The translations under genes and the position numbers were made by a program. Shown here piece after piece: positions 27,601 through 36,032 of a stretch of DNA of 64,000 nucleotides. The first letter of the stretch is position 1; every line of letters begins with the position of its first letter. The notes under the pieces are model-generated. The model searched no databases and was not told the DNA's origin. It saw only the letters and a list, made by a program, of their open reading frames with translations. The stretch spans positions 1-64,000 of IMG/VR virus record IMGVR_UViG_3300030107_002502; one strand, written 5' to 3'. Source of the stretch: a virus.

Positions 27601-30579
27601 TTAGCCCAACGCAATGGCGAGGGCCGTAGCCTCGTTAGCGATTACTGTGTTTAATGCCGTTCCATCAACGGTTATGGCATCTGCTTCAAGAGTTCCATCT
27701 ATATCAGCGTTTCCTGATATATCAAGTGTCGTTGCGTCAAGCTCACCTGCCACAGTAACAACACCATCAGCTAATGTAATTAAATCAGTATCATCTGTAT
27801 GACCGATTGTTGTTCCGTTTATAAGAACGTCATCAATGTCTAACGAACCACCAGAAATTAATCCAGTTGTAGTAATAGCGGAAGAACCTGTATCAATAGT
27901 TCCAAATCCAGATGTAATCGAACCAGAGTTTAAAGCCCCTGTAGTGACTATGTTACTGCCACCAACATTATGTGATGAAAAATAAGTTGATACGGTATCT
28001 ACGTTGGTCATACGCATTGTACCACCATCGTTTATTAATATCCCATCTCCAGAAGCAACAGCCGTTGTTCCTCTTGCTGTACCCCCATCAATAAGGTTGA
28101 TTTCTGCTGCAGTTGATGTGACATTTGTCCCACCTATATCTAATGTCGTTACCGATATTTCACCAGCTATAGTTAAAAGACCATCAGCTACAGTCATCAA
28201 ATCCGTATCGTCTGTATGTCCTATGGTAGTTCCATTTATAAGAACGTCATCAATATCAAGAGAACCACCAGATATTAAACCTGTAGTTGTTAAATTTTCA
28301 TTACCAAAATCAATCGTCCCACTAGAGTCTGTAATACTGCCATTAGCTAAAGTAAGATTACCTATGGTAGAACCTGTAGCTGCAGTTATAGTTCCAGTAA
28401 ATGTAGAATTATCATCAGCAGTTATTGCCCCTACACGAATACTAGCGTAATCATCTATATCTATATTACCTGTAGTTGTACCATCTTCATCATTTGTATT
28501 AGCAAACACAAATATATCTGCTGATTCATCCCATAAAATTGCACGATTGGCTATATTACTAGAAGAACCATTACCTCGAGTAAATATAATACCTAGATCA
28601 TTAGCAGGAGATGCTGTAGTTCCTTGTGCTAATTTAATTAATGGGTCTGTAACTACTAAATTTGTAGTATCAATAGTCGTAGTTGTTCCGCTAACAGTTA
28701 AATTACCACTAACTGTTAAGTTATCTGTAATAGCTACATTACCATCCGTTACTTCAAGAGCATTTGCACCGTCAGTACCTATAATTACTAGTTTTTCATC
28801 AGATGCATCCCACAACATATGGTCGCCACTAGTAGCAGAATAAAAATAAACATCTTCTCCTGACCCTGCACTACCAAAAGATATTTCACTACCATCTGAA
28901 GTAATAGAATCAAGGGCAATATTACCTACATTTGTAATATTAGCGTCATTAAAGGATGTAGCACCAAAAGTATTAGAAGCCGCAGTAGATGTTATTCCTG
29001 CTGCTGCCGTTATACCGCCACCATCTGCAATAGTAATAGCGTTATCACCATCTGTATAACCAATATTAGCTGTTTGTACTTCTCCTGAAACTAAAGCGTT
29101 ACCGCTAATGTCAACAGCTCCATTTATATCTATAGTGGTAGCATTAATCTCTATCTCTGTATCAGATACAAAATCCAGTACACCATCTGCTGATTGATGA
29201 ATATAAGTACCAGAATCGCCAAATTGTAATTGATCTGTACTGGAAAGTAATAATCCCGTATCGGCTACATGAGTAAGAGTTACATCTTGGTCGTCTCCAA
29301 AATTAATTACTGCTCCATCAGCTAGGAATAAATCTGAAAACTGTAATGAAGATGTACCTAAATAAGCACCATCCGAAGCATCGGGAGCAAAACCTGTTGT
29401 AGCTGTTATAATAGTACCTTGTACTGTACTTGCTCCAGTGATGGCCCCGCTTACTTCTAAAGCTCCATTCATATCTATGGTAGTAGCGTTAATCTCTATC
29501 TCTGTATCAGATACTAAATCCAGTACACCATCAGCAGATTGGTGTATATATGTGCCACTATCGCCAAACTGTAATTGATCTGTACTGGAGAGCAATAACC
29601 CTGTATCAGCTACATGAGTAAGAGATACATCTTGGTCATCTCCAAAATTAATTACTGCTCCATCAGCTAAAAATAAGTCTGAAAACTCTAATGAAGATGT
29701 ACCTAATGCTGCCCCATCTGAAGCATCTGGAACAAAGGCTGTAGTTGCTGTTATAGTAGTGCCTTGTATAGTACTTGCTCCAGTGATAGCACCACTTACT
29801 TCTACTGCCCCATTCATATCTATGGTGGTAGCATTAATCTCTATCTCTGTATCAGATACAAAATCCAGTACACCATCAGCGGATTGATGGATATAAGTAC
29901 CAGAATCACCAAATTGTAGTTGATCTGTACTGGAGAGTAATAATCCCGTATCGGCTACATGAGTTAATGTTACATCCTGGTCATCCCCAAAATTAATTAC
30001 CGCCCCGTCAGCTAAGAATAAATCTGAAAATTCTAACGCAGATGTACCTAATGTAGCTCCATCCGAAGCATCTGGGACAAAAGCTGTATCAGCTGTTACG
30101 GTACTTCCGGATATGGTTGCAGTACCTGTAACTGTTAAATTACCACCAATGCCAAAGTTACCTGCTACATAGTTAAGACTTTCAACAACATTGGTGCCAT
30201 CACAATATACAAACCCTGTTGACCCATTGGTTATAGCGATACCAGTTCCTGATGATGTTTTAATAGTTACTGTTTGTCCAGTAGCATTTTTTACAATATA
30301 TACTTTAGTAGCGGCAGGACATATAAGAGTAGCTGCACCACTTAAATCAGTTGTTGTATCTGTAAGGTTTAATATAGCTGCCCTAGCTTCAGCGGTTGTG
30401 CCGTTTGCTGTTGAAAGGGTAGCAGAGTTACCGCTCCAAGTATTAATAGTTTTAGACCCTGCAATGGCTTCTTCAATCATTTTAGTTATATTATCATTAA
30501 CAGTAGTACCCCAAGTACCACTTAATTCTCCTTGTGTAGGAAGTGCTAATTTTAATATATCAGTATAGCTAGTAGCCAT
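27601..30579 (-). CDS. long tail fibre with repeated shaft modules, 992 aa
   Basis: The N-terminal 130 residues (SYTDILKLALPTQGELSGTW, then NDNITKMIEEAI) form the conserved head of long marine phage fibres. Three 115-residue shaft repeats follow (EFSDLFLADGAVINFGDDQ is the easiest marker), then another beta region and a two-copy module (LISGGSLDIDDVLINGTTIG). The end is Ala-rich (ANEATALAIALG) and lacks a chaperone domain. Probably the main proximal fibre on which the S74 and G2 fibres attach. Confidence 0.8.
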   Translation of the reverse strand: MATSYTDILKLALPTQGELSGTWGTTVNDNITKMIEEAIAGSKTINTWSGNSATLSTANGTTAEARAAILNLTDTTTDLSGAATLICPAATKVYIVKNATGQTVTIKTSSGTGIAITNGSTGFVYCDGTNVVESLNYVAGNFGIGGNLTVTGTATISGSTVTADTAFVPDASDGATLGTSALEFSDLFLADGAVINFGDDQDVTLTHVADTGLLLSSTDQLQFGDSGTYIHQSADGVLDFVSDTEIEINATTIDMNGAVEVSGAITGASTIQGTTITATTAFVPDASDGAALGTSSLEFSDLFLADGAVINFGDDQDVSLTHVADTGLLLSSTDQLQFGDSGTYIHQSADGVLDLVSDTEIEINATTIDMNGALEVSGAITGASTVQGTIITATTGFAPDASDGAYLGTSSLQFSDLFLADGAVINFGDDQDVTLTHVADTGLLLSSTDQLQFGDSGTYIHQSADGVLDFVSDTEIEINATTIDINGAVDISGNALVSGEVQTANIGYTDGDNAITIADGGGITAAAGITSTAASNTFGATSFNDANITNVGNIALDSITSDGSEISFGSAGSGEDVYFYSATSGDHMLWDASDEKLVIIGTDGANALEVTDGNVAITDNLTVSGNLTVSGTTTTIDTTNLVVTDPLIKLAQGTTASPANDLGIIFTRGNGSSSNIANRAILWDESADIFVFANTNDEDGTTTGNIDIDDYASIRVGAITADDNSTFTGTITAATGSTIGNLTLANGSITDSSGTIDFGNENLTTTGLISGGSLDIDDVLINGTTIGHTDDTDLMTVADGLLTIAGEISVTTLDIGGTNVTSTAAEINLIDGGTARGTTAVASGDGILINDGGTMRMTNVDTVSTYFSSHNVGGSNIVTTGALNSGSITSGFGTIDTGSSAITTTGLISGGSLDIDDVLINGTTIGHTDDTDLITLADGVVTVAGELDATTLDISGNADIDGTLEADAITVDGTALNTVIANEATALAIALG
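27790..28290 (-). repeat. two-copy 417-bp-spaced module in long fibre gene
   Basis: The marker ATAAGAACGTCATCAAT is found at 27821 and 28238 (offset 417 bases, 139 codons). Each copy encodes LISGGSLDIDDVLINGTTIG followed by HTDDTDL. Confidence 0.75.
29090..30120 (-). repeat. three 345-bp direct repeats in long fibre gene
   Basis: The marker AATCTCTATCTCTGT occurs at about 29146, 29491 and 29836, spaced exactly 345 bases (115 codons). The three units keep frame and differ by scattered, mostly synonymous changes. Recombination between them could lengthen or shorten the fibre. Confidence 0.85.
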
Positions 30580-30619
30580 TTAAAATCTCCTTAAAATACT
30601 AATACACCATAATACATTA

Positions 30620-31051
30620 TTATACAATACGGATTATAGCATTATCAGCGTCCGCTGTAGGAAATGTTATAGTAAAATTTCCTGAAGTAGACTCTTTATT
30701 TTCTCCAAAATCAAGCACTGCAATAGCAGGATTTGTACCTCCAGATTTATAAATTAAAGCCCCTCTAGCTGTTATAGAAGAAGAACTCCAGGTTACATCT
30801 GAAAAATCTAAATAAGCTGTAGTACTAGACGAAGTGGGGTTAGTTGCAATAGTTAAAGTACTGCCCCCAGCTGTATAACCTGTACCAGACGCTTCATTTG
30901 TTGTTGAATAAACTGTAGTAGAAGCACTTAAATCTGCACTAGAAGTATATAATGCTACTTTAAATGTCTGGGAAGTATCACTACTAAAATCCATTTCCCC
31001 ATTTAAAAGGGCTACTTTAAACGATGTACACATAGCTTGTGCTATAGCCAT
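30620..31051 (-). CDS. conserved small virion protein, 143 aa
   Basis: Starts MAIAQAMCTSFKVALLNGEM followed by FKVALYTSSADLSAST: a Ser/Thr-rich beta protein that I recognise as a common marine phage structural protein with unknown position. C-terminus FTITFPTADADNAIIRIV. It lies between the neck genes and the fibres, so a neck or fibre-base role is likely. Confidence 0.65.
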   Translation of the reverse strand: MAIAQAMCTSFKVALLNGEMDFSSDTSQTFKVALYTSSADLSASTTVYSTTNEASGTGYTAGGSTLTIATNPTSSSTTAYLDFSDVTWSSSSITARGALIYKSGGTNPAIAVLDFGENKESTSGNFTITFPTADADNAIIRIV

Positions 31052-31059
31052 ATAAACTC

Positions 31060-31704
31060 CTAACTAACCGGATTCCTAGGTTGTCCAGAACGATACATAT
31101 CCTGACGTAATTTCCCATCTGAAGTATTTTTTAACAACGTTATAGATTGTAAATAATGTTTTTCATAAAGAGCAACCATATCTGCTTCCCCTTTCATAAA
31201 CCTTATTGCTTCAACTAAAGCACCATTTAACAACGCTGTGTCAAAATTATCTCCTAAATATGTACCACCTGCAGTAACTATTGATGTAGGATACTTAGCA
31301 TATATATGCTCTATTTCGTAATTTTGATCTGGTGTTGGTGCTAACATTAATTTTATCTTTGATCCTGAAGTGCTATGATAAGCATAAAATTTAGGTACCC
31401 CATACTTTGCACTCGTATTTACAGGATAGGCATCCCTTAAAAAATTTACATCTTTATTTAAAACATAACTTGTAGTGCTACTACTAATTATAGCTAGGCT
31501 ATAAGTATATAAATAATCATCAGGTGTTGTATATAGCTTATTAGTAGCTGTTAAAGGACCACTATCTACATTACGCATTGCTGCTAACTCTACGGTATTA
31601 TATATTTTCTGTTCTGCTTGTTGGGCAAACATAGCATACTGGTCATCTGTGAAGGTATTTTCACAGATATCAGCTATATTAGTTTTTAAAGAATTATAGT
31701 TCAT
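31060..31704 (-). CDS. head-tail adaptor-like protein, 214 aa
   Basis: Begins with helices (LKTNIADICENTFTDDQYAM), followed by a beta part with KYGVPKFYAYHSTSGSKIKL and LMLAPTPDQNYEIEHIYAKY, a pattern shared with adaptor or tail-tube proteins of short-tailed phages (T7 gp11 / P22 gp4 class). It ends with helices and a basic tail. Start overlaps the stop of the 37-aa gene. Adaptor identity is inferred from pattern and location next to another adaptor-like gene. Confidence 0.6.
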   Translation of the reverse strand: MNYNSLKTNIADICENTFTDDQYAMFAQQAEQKIYNTVELAAMRNVDSGPLTATNKLYTTPDDYLYTYSLAIISSSTTSYVLNKDVNFLRDAYPVNTSAKYGVPKFYAYHSTSGSKIKLMLAPTPDQNYEIEHIYAKYPTSIVTAGGTYLGDNFDTALLNGALVEAIRFMKGEADMVALYEKHYLQSITLLKNTSDGKLRQDMYRSGQPRNPVS

Positions 31705-31814
31705 TTCTTTTTCTTCTTATAAGATACTTTTTTACCTTTTTTCTTAGCTGCAGCTTTTGCCATAGCCATACCTTTAGGTGTATAAGGATAATGTTTCTTT
31801 CCTACTTTTGGCAT
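31701..31814 (-). CDS. very basic 37-aa late protein
   Basis: A 37-codon gene (ATG at 31814, TGA 31701-31703, ATGA overlap with the next gene, GGAG-type site upstream). The product starts MPKVGKKHYPYTPKGMAMAK and ends in lysine clusters. The 'MPKVG-KHYPYTPKGMA' start is one I have seen repeatedly in phage structural clusters. Likely a DNA-binding or capsid-lumen peptide. Confidence 0.65.
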   Translation of the reverse strand: MPKVGKKHYPYTPKGMAMAKAAAKKKGKKVSYKKKKK

Positions 31815-31823
31815 ATTTTTCTC

Positions 31824-32177
31824 CTACGTAGTTGTTATCGTTACAGACCCTAAAGTTCCAGTAGCTACTAAATCATTAGGTGTTAAATCATAATGGTTTT
31901 GTCCAAGTCCTACAGGACTCCAACCATACTGTGTATTTCTACTGCTTGTTAATTCAGCAAAATCAGGTCTGGGGTTTTGTATAGCCTGTGGATCGTGAAC
32001 AGGATATTTACCAAGTTCATTCTGTGGATGATCTTCTTCCCAACATTCAGGACAAGCCTTTATATTTGTATCTCTTCCTCTTTCTATTAAACTTCTTAAC
32101 TCACGTAATTTATACTGAAACCCGCATACATCACATATAGCTAATGCTCTTTTACTTGAAGCAAACCGAGCTACCAT
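31824..32177 (-). CDS. zinc-ribbon virion/neck protein, 117 aa
   Basis: Two CxxC pairs (ICDVCGFQYKL near 14-17 and KACPECWEED near 42-45) define a zinc ribbon. A central Pro-rich segment (HDPQAIQNPRPDFAE) and a beta end (LGSVTITTT) follow. Zinc-ribbon proteins of this layout occur beside the adaptor genes in marine podoviruses. Probably a neck or tail-completion protein. Confidence 0.65.
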   Translation of the reverse strand: MVARFASSKRALAICDVCGFQYKLRELRSLIERGRDTNIKACPECWEEDHPQNELGKYPVHDPQAIQNPRPDFAELTSSRNTQYGWSPVGLGQNHYDLTPNDLVATGTLGSVTITTT

Positions 32178-32178
32178 A

Positions 32179-32859
32179 TTAGATTCTACCTACTCTTGGA
32201 ACAAAATGTTCTGATGTTTTTTCTCTGTCTTCCCCAGCAGCTAAAGCGTATTGTTCATCGTAAGCGGCTTTTAACATCTCAATTCTAGGAGCCAAATCAG
32301 GTACTTTCATAGCAATATGATACGCTAACCCTGCTACAAGGGCAGGTAAAAACCTAAAACTCATGTCTGCAGTTTCTACTCCACTGCCTGCGTCTTCTAC
32401 TCTTCGCATTCTCCAATACACAAACGTATAACTTGTATCAGGAACAGGCCAAAGATTTATTCTTGGAGTAGCCAATCTTTCCACCCATACCTGTATGGGT
32501 CTTCCTGTTGATAACTTGTTAGGGATTGATGCGTAGGTACTCACACCTATACGACTTATGGTAAGATCAGACTGTGTGGAAGTATTACCAGCATTGGTTC
32601 GTATTACTTGGTCAAGTAAATCTATTGTATCGGCAGGTAAACTATATTGGGCTGTATCAGCAGTAACAGATATAGTACCACTATCAATCGTCCACATATT
32701 AATTCCACGATTTTGCCATTCAATGGTCATTAAATTCATTGACCTTCGGGCAGTCGCCAAATCATAACCAGAACGCATCTCACTGCCAGCTCGTTCCCAA
32801 GCTTCTTCAGCTATTTCCGTAAACTCTAGGTCAAACGCTGTGGTTCCTGAAGTAGCCAT
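32179..32859 (-). CDS. head-tail connector/adaptor protein (P22 gp4-like), 226 aa
   Basis: Helical N-terminus (FTEIAEEAWERAGSEMRSGY, then LATARRSMNLMTIEWQNRG), a beta middle containing YSLPADTIDLLDQV, PRINLWPVPDTSYTFVYWRM, and helices to the end. The order helix-SLP-strand-LWPxP is diagnostic of phage connectors that sit under the portal. Position, two genes from other neck proteins, agrees. Confidence 0.7.
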   Translation of the reverse strand: MATSGTTAFDLEFTEIAEEAWERAGSEMRSGYDLATARRSMNLMTIEWQNRGINMWTIDSGTISVTADTAQYSLPADTIDLLDQVIRTNAGNTSTQSDLTISRIGVSTYASIPNKLSTGRPIQVWVERLATPRINLWPVPDTSYTFVYWRMRRVEDAGSGVETADMSFRFLPALVAGLAYHIAMKVPDLAPRIEMLKAAYDEQYALAAGEDREKTSEHFVPRVGRI

Positions 32860-32867
32860 GTTAAACC

Positions 32868-33260
32868 TTAACTACTAAAATTTTCTTTAAAATACGTATC
32901 AACCTGTTCTAATAAATCACTTTTATTTAAACGCCTGTCTAGTTCTATTCCATGATCTCTCATTAGAGCTTCCAACTCTACTTTAGTCATAGACCCATAA
33001 TCAGGAACTTCCTCTTCCTCTTCCTCTTCCTCTTCGTCTACTTCAGGAGCTTCTTCTACTTCAGGAGCTTCTTCTACTTCAGGAGCTTCTTCTACTTCAG
33101 GAGCTTCTTCTACGGCTTCGTTTGGACCTTCTAACATTGCTAAAGCCTCAGCTTCGGTAAATATAGTTGTAGAAACAAGTCCACCACCTTTACGTTTTAC
33201 ATTATATACAGGTTCATCGTTAATATTAGTACCAACTTGAACCATTTCTAAATCTGACAT
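32868..33260 (-). CDS. acidic protein with C-terminal HeH/SAP-like domain, 130 aa
   Basis: A Glu/Val/Pro repeat (EEAPEV four times), then a poly-Glu stretch and a helix-extended-helix domain (MTKVELEALMRDHGIEL, LNKSDLLEQVDTYF) of the type that binds nucleic acid or protein (HeH/SAP/Rho-N-like). The combination may make a head protein with a disordered acidic arm. No direct evidence for the role. Confidence 0.6.
   Translation of the reverse strand: MSDLEMVQVGTNINDEPVYNVKRKGGGLVSTTIFTEAEALAMLEGPNEAVEEAPEVEEAPEVEEAPEVEEAPEVDEEEEEEEEEVPDYGSMTKVELEALMRDHGIELDRRLNKSDLLEQVDTYFKENFSS
33037..33117 (-). repeat. 18-bp tandem repeat coding for EEAPEV units
   Basis: CTTCAGGAGCTTCTTCTA-type units repeat about four times in phase with codons; a CTCTTCCT-rich stretch next to them codes for poly-Glu. 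Confidence 0.8.
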
Positions 33261-33273
33261 AATTATCTCCTTA

Positions 33274-33543
33274 TTATGTTATTTTTGCCTTACGGAATCC
33301 CCTTTTGGCAATCCCTACCCCACGAAGTGTAGAGCCTTTTTTAGTTTTTTTGGAGCTGCTTTTTACTGTTCCACCTTTTTTGCCCCCCATACCGCTTACT
33401 ATTCGTCCTATTCTGTCCCCTCCAGGAGGATTATTACCAAAATGTAATTGGATCATAGCTTCTATTTCAGTTACTTTATCTAAATCTCCTGCTGATTTAG
33501 CGACTTCTAATTCTTCTAAAAGTGTTTGATATGGAGTTGCCAT
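33274..33543 (-). CDS. small late protein with shared basic C-terminal motif, 89 aa
   Basis: N-terminal helix (TLLEELEVAKSAGDLDKVTE), then a Lys/Gly/Ser linker and a C-terminal motif (RGVGIAKRGFRKAKIT) that is also present at the ends of the two next upstream proteins. Probably a virion or packaging-associated protein with an interaction tag. Confidence 0.6.
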   Translation of the reverse strand: MATPYQTLLEELEVAKSAGDLDKVTEIEAMIQLHFGNNPPGGDRIGRIVSGMGGKKGGTVKSSSKKTKKGSTLRGVGIAKRGFRKAKIT

Positions 33544-33965
33544 TATATATACTTAGCCTTTCTTACACCCTTTTTAGCTATACCGCAGCCTCTGGGTCTA
33601 CTACTTTTTTTAACTTTTCCACCTTTTTTATAGGTATCGCTTCCTGTTTCTACGCTTTTACCTAACGCTTCTTGTATTTTACCTCTATTCATCTTATTCA
33701 TGCGAACAGATGTTGGCATTTCAGTAGGAGGTTTGGGTGGCATCCTACCTGCTACTTTTTTAACAGCTTTCATAACATTTTCAGGAAGTTTATTATATTG
33801 CCTTTTAAATTCCATAAAATTTTTAGGTGTATCTTTTCTTTTTAAAAATTCCTTTTTACTATCATCAGCTGCCTCTACCATAGCCTTTGTTAATGACTTT
33901 GGAGGTTCAACTGCGTCACCAGTTTTATACCCTTTAATTTGCTTATTCATGTCAGTCCTATTCAT
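33543..33965 (-). CDS. small late protein with shared basic C-terminal motif, 140 aa
   Basis: Helical, Lys-rich (MKAVKKVAGRMPPKPPTEMP) with KKGGKVKKSSRPRGCGIAKK and GVRKAKYI as its C-terminus. The terminal motif matches those of 33274-33543 and 33975-34349. Stop abuts the next start. The function is unknown. Confidence 0.6.
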   Translation of the reverse strand: MNRTDMNKQIKGYKTGDAVEPPKSLTKAMVEAADDSKKEFLKRKDTPKNFMEFKRQYNKLPENVMKAVKKVAGRMPPKPPTEMPTSVRMNKMNRGKIQEALGKSVETGSDTYKKGGKVKKSSRPRGCGIAKKGVRKAKYI

Positions 33966-33974
33966 AATATACCT

Positions 33975-34349
33975 CTATAAATACTTGGTTTTCTTTATGC
34001 CACGCTTAGTTATACCATAACCTCTGGGACTACTACTTTTTTTAGACTTTTTAACTTTTCCGCCTTTTTTATAAGAATCAAGAGTTTTTGTAAAAGGTGC
34101 TTCATCCCCAAGAGCAGAAGAAGCTGCTGCAAGTTGGTCTAAAGCTTCTGTGCTAGTATCTCTTATAGTTTCTACAGAACCTCTAGCCCCACCAGTTTGG
34201 GGTCTACCAATATTACCCATACCCGGAGACCCACCTATACCCGGAGACCCACCTATACCCGGGTTAATTGGTCCTATAGGAGTTCTTCTTGGGTCACCTA
34301 TACCCGGAGGTCCCCCTCTAAATAATTTTTTTACTTTTTTCTTTGCCAT
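33975..34349 (-). CDS. Gly/Pro-rich late protein with shared C-terminal motif, 124 aa
   Basis: Basic start (MAKKKVKKLFRGG), then Gly/Pro/Ile repeats (GIGGSPGIGGSPGMG), a short helix (TEALDQLAAASSALG) and the shared ending (KKGGKVKKSKKSSSPRGYG, then ITKRGIKKTKYL). Low complexity and probable intrinsic disorder. Third member of the tag-sharing trio. Confidence 0.6.
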   Translation of the reverse strand: MAKKKVKKLFRGGPPGIGDPRRTPIGPINPGIGGSPGIGGSPGMGNIGRPQTGGARGSVETIRDTSTEALDQLAAASSALGDEAPFTKTLDSYKKGGKVKKSKKSSSPRGYGITKRGIKKTKYL

Positions 34350-34360
34350 ACCTTACTCCT

Positions 34361-34963
34361 CTAAGCGTAAAATACTGTTAACATATCAGTGACATCAAGT
34401 GTGTACTGAACAGTCATACCACTATCAAATAAAACTCCTTCAGAAGGTATTGACCTATCTACAGTTTGGTTAGCTGTGCCTACTGTTCTGGCTGTAAAAA
34501 GAACTGTGCCGTCTTCAGGGGCACCATTATAAAAGGATACTGTACCTGCTGTACCACCAGAAACTACAGACATTCCTTTAAGTCTTATTCTATTGCTCCC
34601 TTCAACAGCTTGGGCACAAAGTGAACCTGACCCAACTGTTATATTAGCAGCATATTGTGCTGAACATTCAACAGCAGATACAGTTAAAAAATACTTAGCC
34701 CCTGCAACAGTTTCTGCTGAACTTGTTGATGTTATAACTTCCGTCATAGAATCACCAAAAACATCTGTGCCTGTAATAGTACAGGTTTTAGCATTATCCC
34801 CAGTTCCCGCAGTTGTAACCGTAACATTTCTAGCTGCACCCCCTGCATGGGTAGTGTTAGCCATAGTTGCTGAAGTATCTGGCCTTGCTGCGGTAACTAA
34901 ACGATCCGCATCAGCGGCATTTACGTCACTTACCGTTAAAACTTTTACATCTGAAATTCCCAT
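34361..34963 (-). CDS. putative decoration/virion protein, 200 aa
   Basis: Thr/Val-rich beta sandwich (NVTVTTAGTGDNAKTCTITG, EVITSTSSAETV) with an ending VQYTLDVTDMLTVFYA. SD TAAGGAG precedes the ATG at 34963. A terminator separates it from the protein upstream, so it may be transcribed from its own promoter or by readthrough. Function by context only. Confidence 0.6.
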   Translation of the reverse strand: MGISDVKVLTVSDVNAADADRLVTAARPDTSATMANTTHAGGAARNVTVTTAGTGDNAKTCTITGTDVFGDSMTEVITSTSSAETVAGAKYFLTVSAVECSAQYAANITVGSGSLCAQAVEGSNRIRLKGMSVVSGGTAGTVSFYNGAPEDGTVLFTARTVGTANQTVDRSIPSEGVLFDSGMTVQYTLDVTDMLTVFYA

Positions 34964-34974
34964 GTAAATCTCCT

Positions 34975-35000
34975 TAAAAAATGTGGGGGTTTCCCCCCAC
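34975..35000 (-). terminator. rho-independent terminator, leftward
   Basis: On the minus strand a GTGGGGGGAAACCCCCAC hairpin (34983-35000) is followed by ATTTTTT. Textbook intrinsic terminator between the 300-aa virion gene and the 200-aa gene. Confidence 0.85.
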
Positions 35001-35021
35001 TAGTTTGGGGGAATGAAACTA

Positions 35022-35924
35022 TTATATGTCCATCCATACAAGAGAATATTCTGTGGTAGCATTAACAGCCATTACTTGACCAATATTCACAAGTGTGGAC
35101 CCTGAACTTGGTTCAACCGCTCCTGCAGTTGAATCCGACCTCATACAGTTATGACCAAGAACTAAAGTACCCTCAGTTAATATCGCCTGTGGGCCATATA
35201 CTGTAAACCAACCATAATAATCAGCTGTCATATCAATAACTGTGCATCCTACTACTGATCCTGCTTCTGCTGTAGGAGCAACAACTACCTGTGAGTATGG
35301 ATTATGTATTAATGAAAGTTGTGAGCTTGTTGTTAACGCTGTTTTAAGAGCGTCATATGTAGTAATAACAACACTAGGATCATCTGAATGGTCGTGTGCA
35401 GGGTTAGATTTTACCCTCATTGTCTGGCCTTCACCATTAACATCATTTGCCCAGAGATAACCATCTGCATACTCGTTAAGAGTTAAGTCATTACCACCTG
35501 TTTCAACAGAAATAGCTGTTTCACCTGCATCTACAGCAGCAGTTGCTGTCATATTTAAGTGGTTTGAATCTTGAGCTTGATGTGCGACCAGCTTTCCTGC
35601 TGTAACACCAGTACCGCCTAATAATCCATATCTATAAACGTTATTTCCATAATGAAGCATACTACCTAAAGGAAAAAGTTGAGTTGAACTTTCTGCCCAA
35701 GGATTAGCTGTGCCGTATTGACTTCCACCTTTACCGATAACTAAATCAGTAGGGCCATAGCCTGTAGCAGCAGCGTACTGTACGTGCCCGCCACCAGTAC
35801 TGTATATATTACCGCTTGAATTAACGACAAAATTATCTGTGAAAGTACCAAGAGTGCTACTCTTAGTTACTTGCTTAAACCCGTTTTCTGATCGGACGGA
35901 ACCGTTAAAAGTTGTATTAGCCAT
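35022..35924 (-). CDS. virion/decoration protein, 300 aa
   Basis: Gly/Ala/Thr-rich beta protein (MANTTFNGSVRSENGFKQVT start; HVQYAAATGYGPTDLVIGKG; VETGGNDLTLNEYADGYLWA). It is located immediately downstream of the major capsid gene and flanked by terminators on both sides, as an abundant capsid decoration protein might be. SD AAGGAG precedes the ATG. Confidence 0.65.
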   Translation of the reverse strand: MANTTFNGSVRSENGFKQVTKSSTLGTFTDNFVVNSSGNIYSTGGGHVQYAAATGYGPTDLVIGKGGSQYGTANPWAESSTQLFPLGSMLHYGNNVYRYGLLGGTGVTAGKLVAHQAQDSNHLNMTATAAVDAGETAISVETGGNDLTLNEYADGYLWANDVNGEGQTMRVKSNPAHDHSDDPSVVITTYDALKTALTTSSQLSLIHNPYSQVVVAPTAEAGSVVGCTVIDMTADYYGWFTVYGPQAILTEGTLVLGHNCMRSDSTAGAVEPSSGSTLVNIGQVMAVNATTEYSLVWMDI

Positions 35925-35990
35925 GTTAATCTCCTTGTCTCGGCTACTGTCAGCTTACGCTGTCAAGGTTAATTTATTATAGTATATAGT

Positions 35991-36022
35991 AAAAAAGGGT
36001 GACTAGCAAGCCACCCTTTTGA
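35991..36022 (-). terminator. terminator after major capsid gene
   Basis: AAAAGGGTG (35993-36001) and CACCCTTTT (36012-36020) form a nine-pair stem with a ten-base loop; U-runs on both sides make it potentially bidirectional. A TATAAT-like hexamer lies further downstream on the minus strand, but I see no good -35 partner. Confidence 0.8.
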
Positions 36023-36032
36023 TTTTTTGCGG

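Noticed and set aside
28004-28450. 148-codon plus-strand frame opposite the long fibre
   Set aside because: Its Val/Pro/Ser-rich composition is the reverse complement of the fibre repeats; shadow frame.
29090-30120. CRISPR or mobile repeats in the fibre gene
   Set aside because: The 345-bp units are coding, in frame and part of a fibre shaft.
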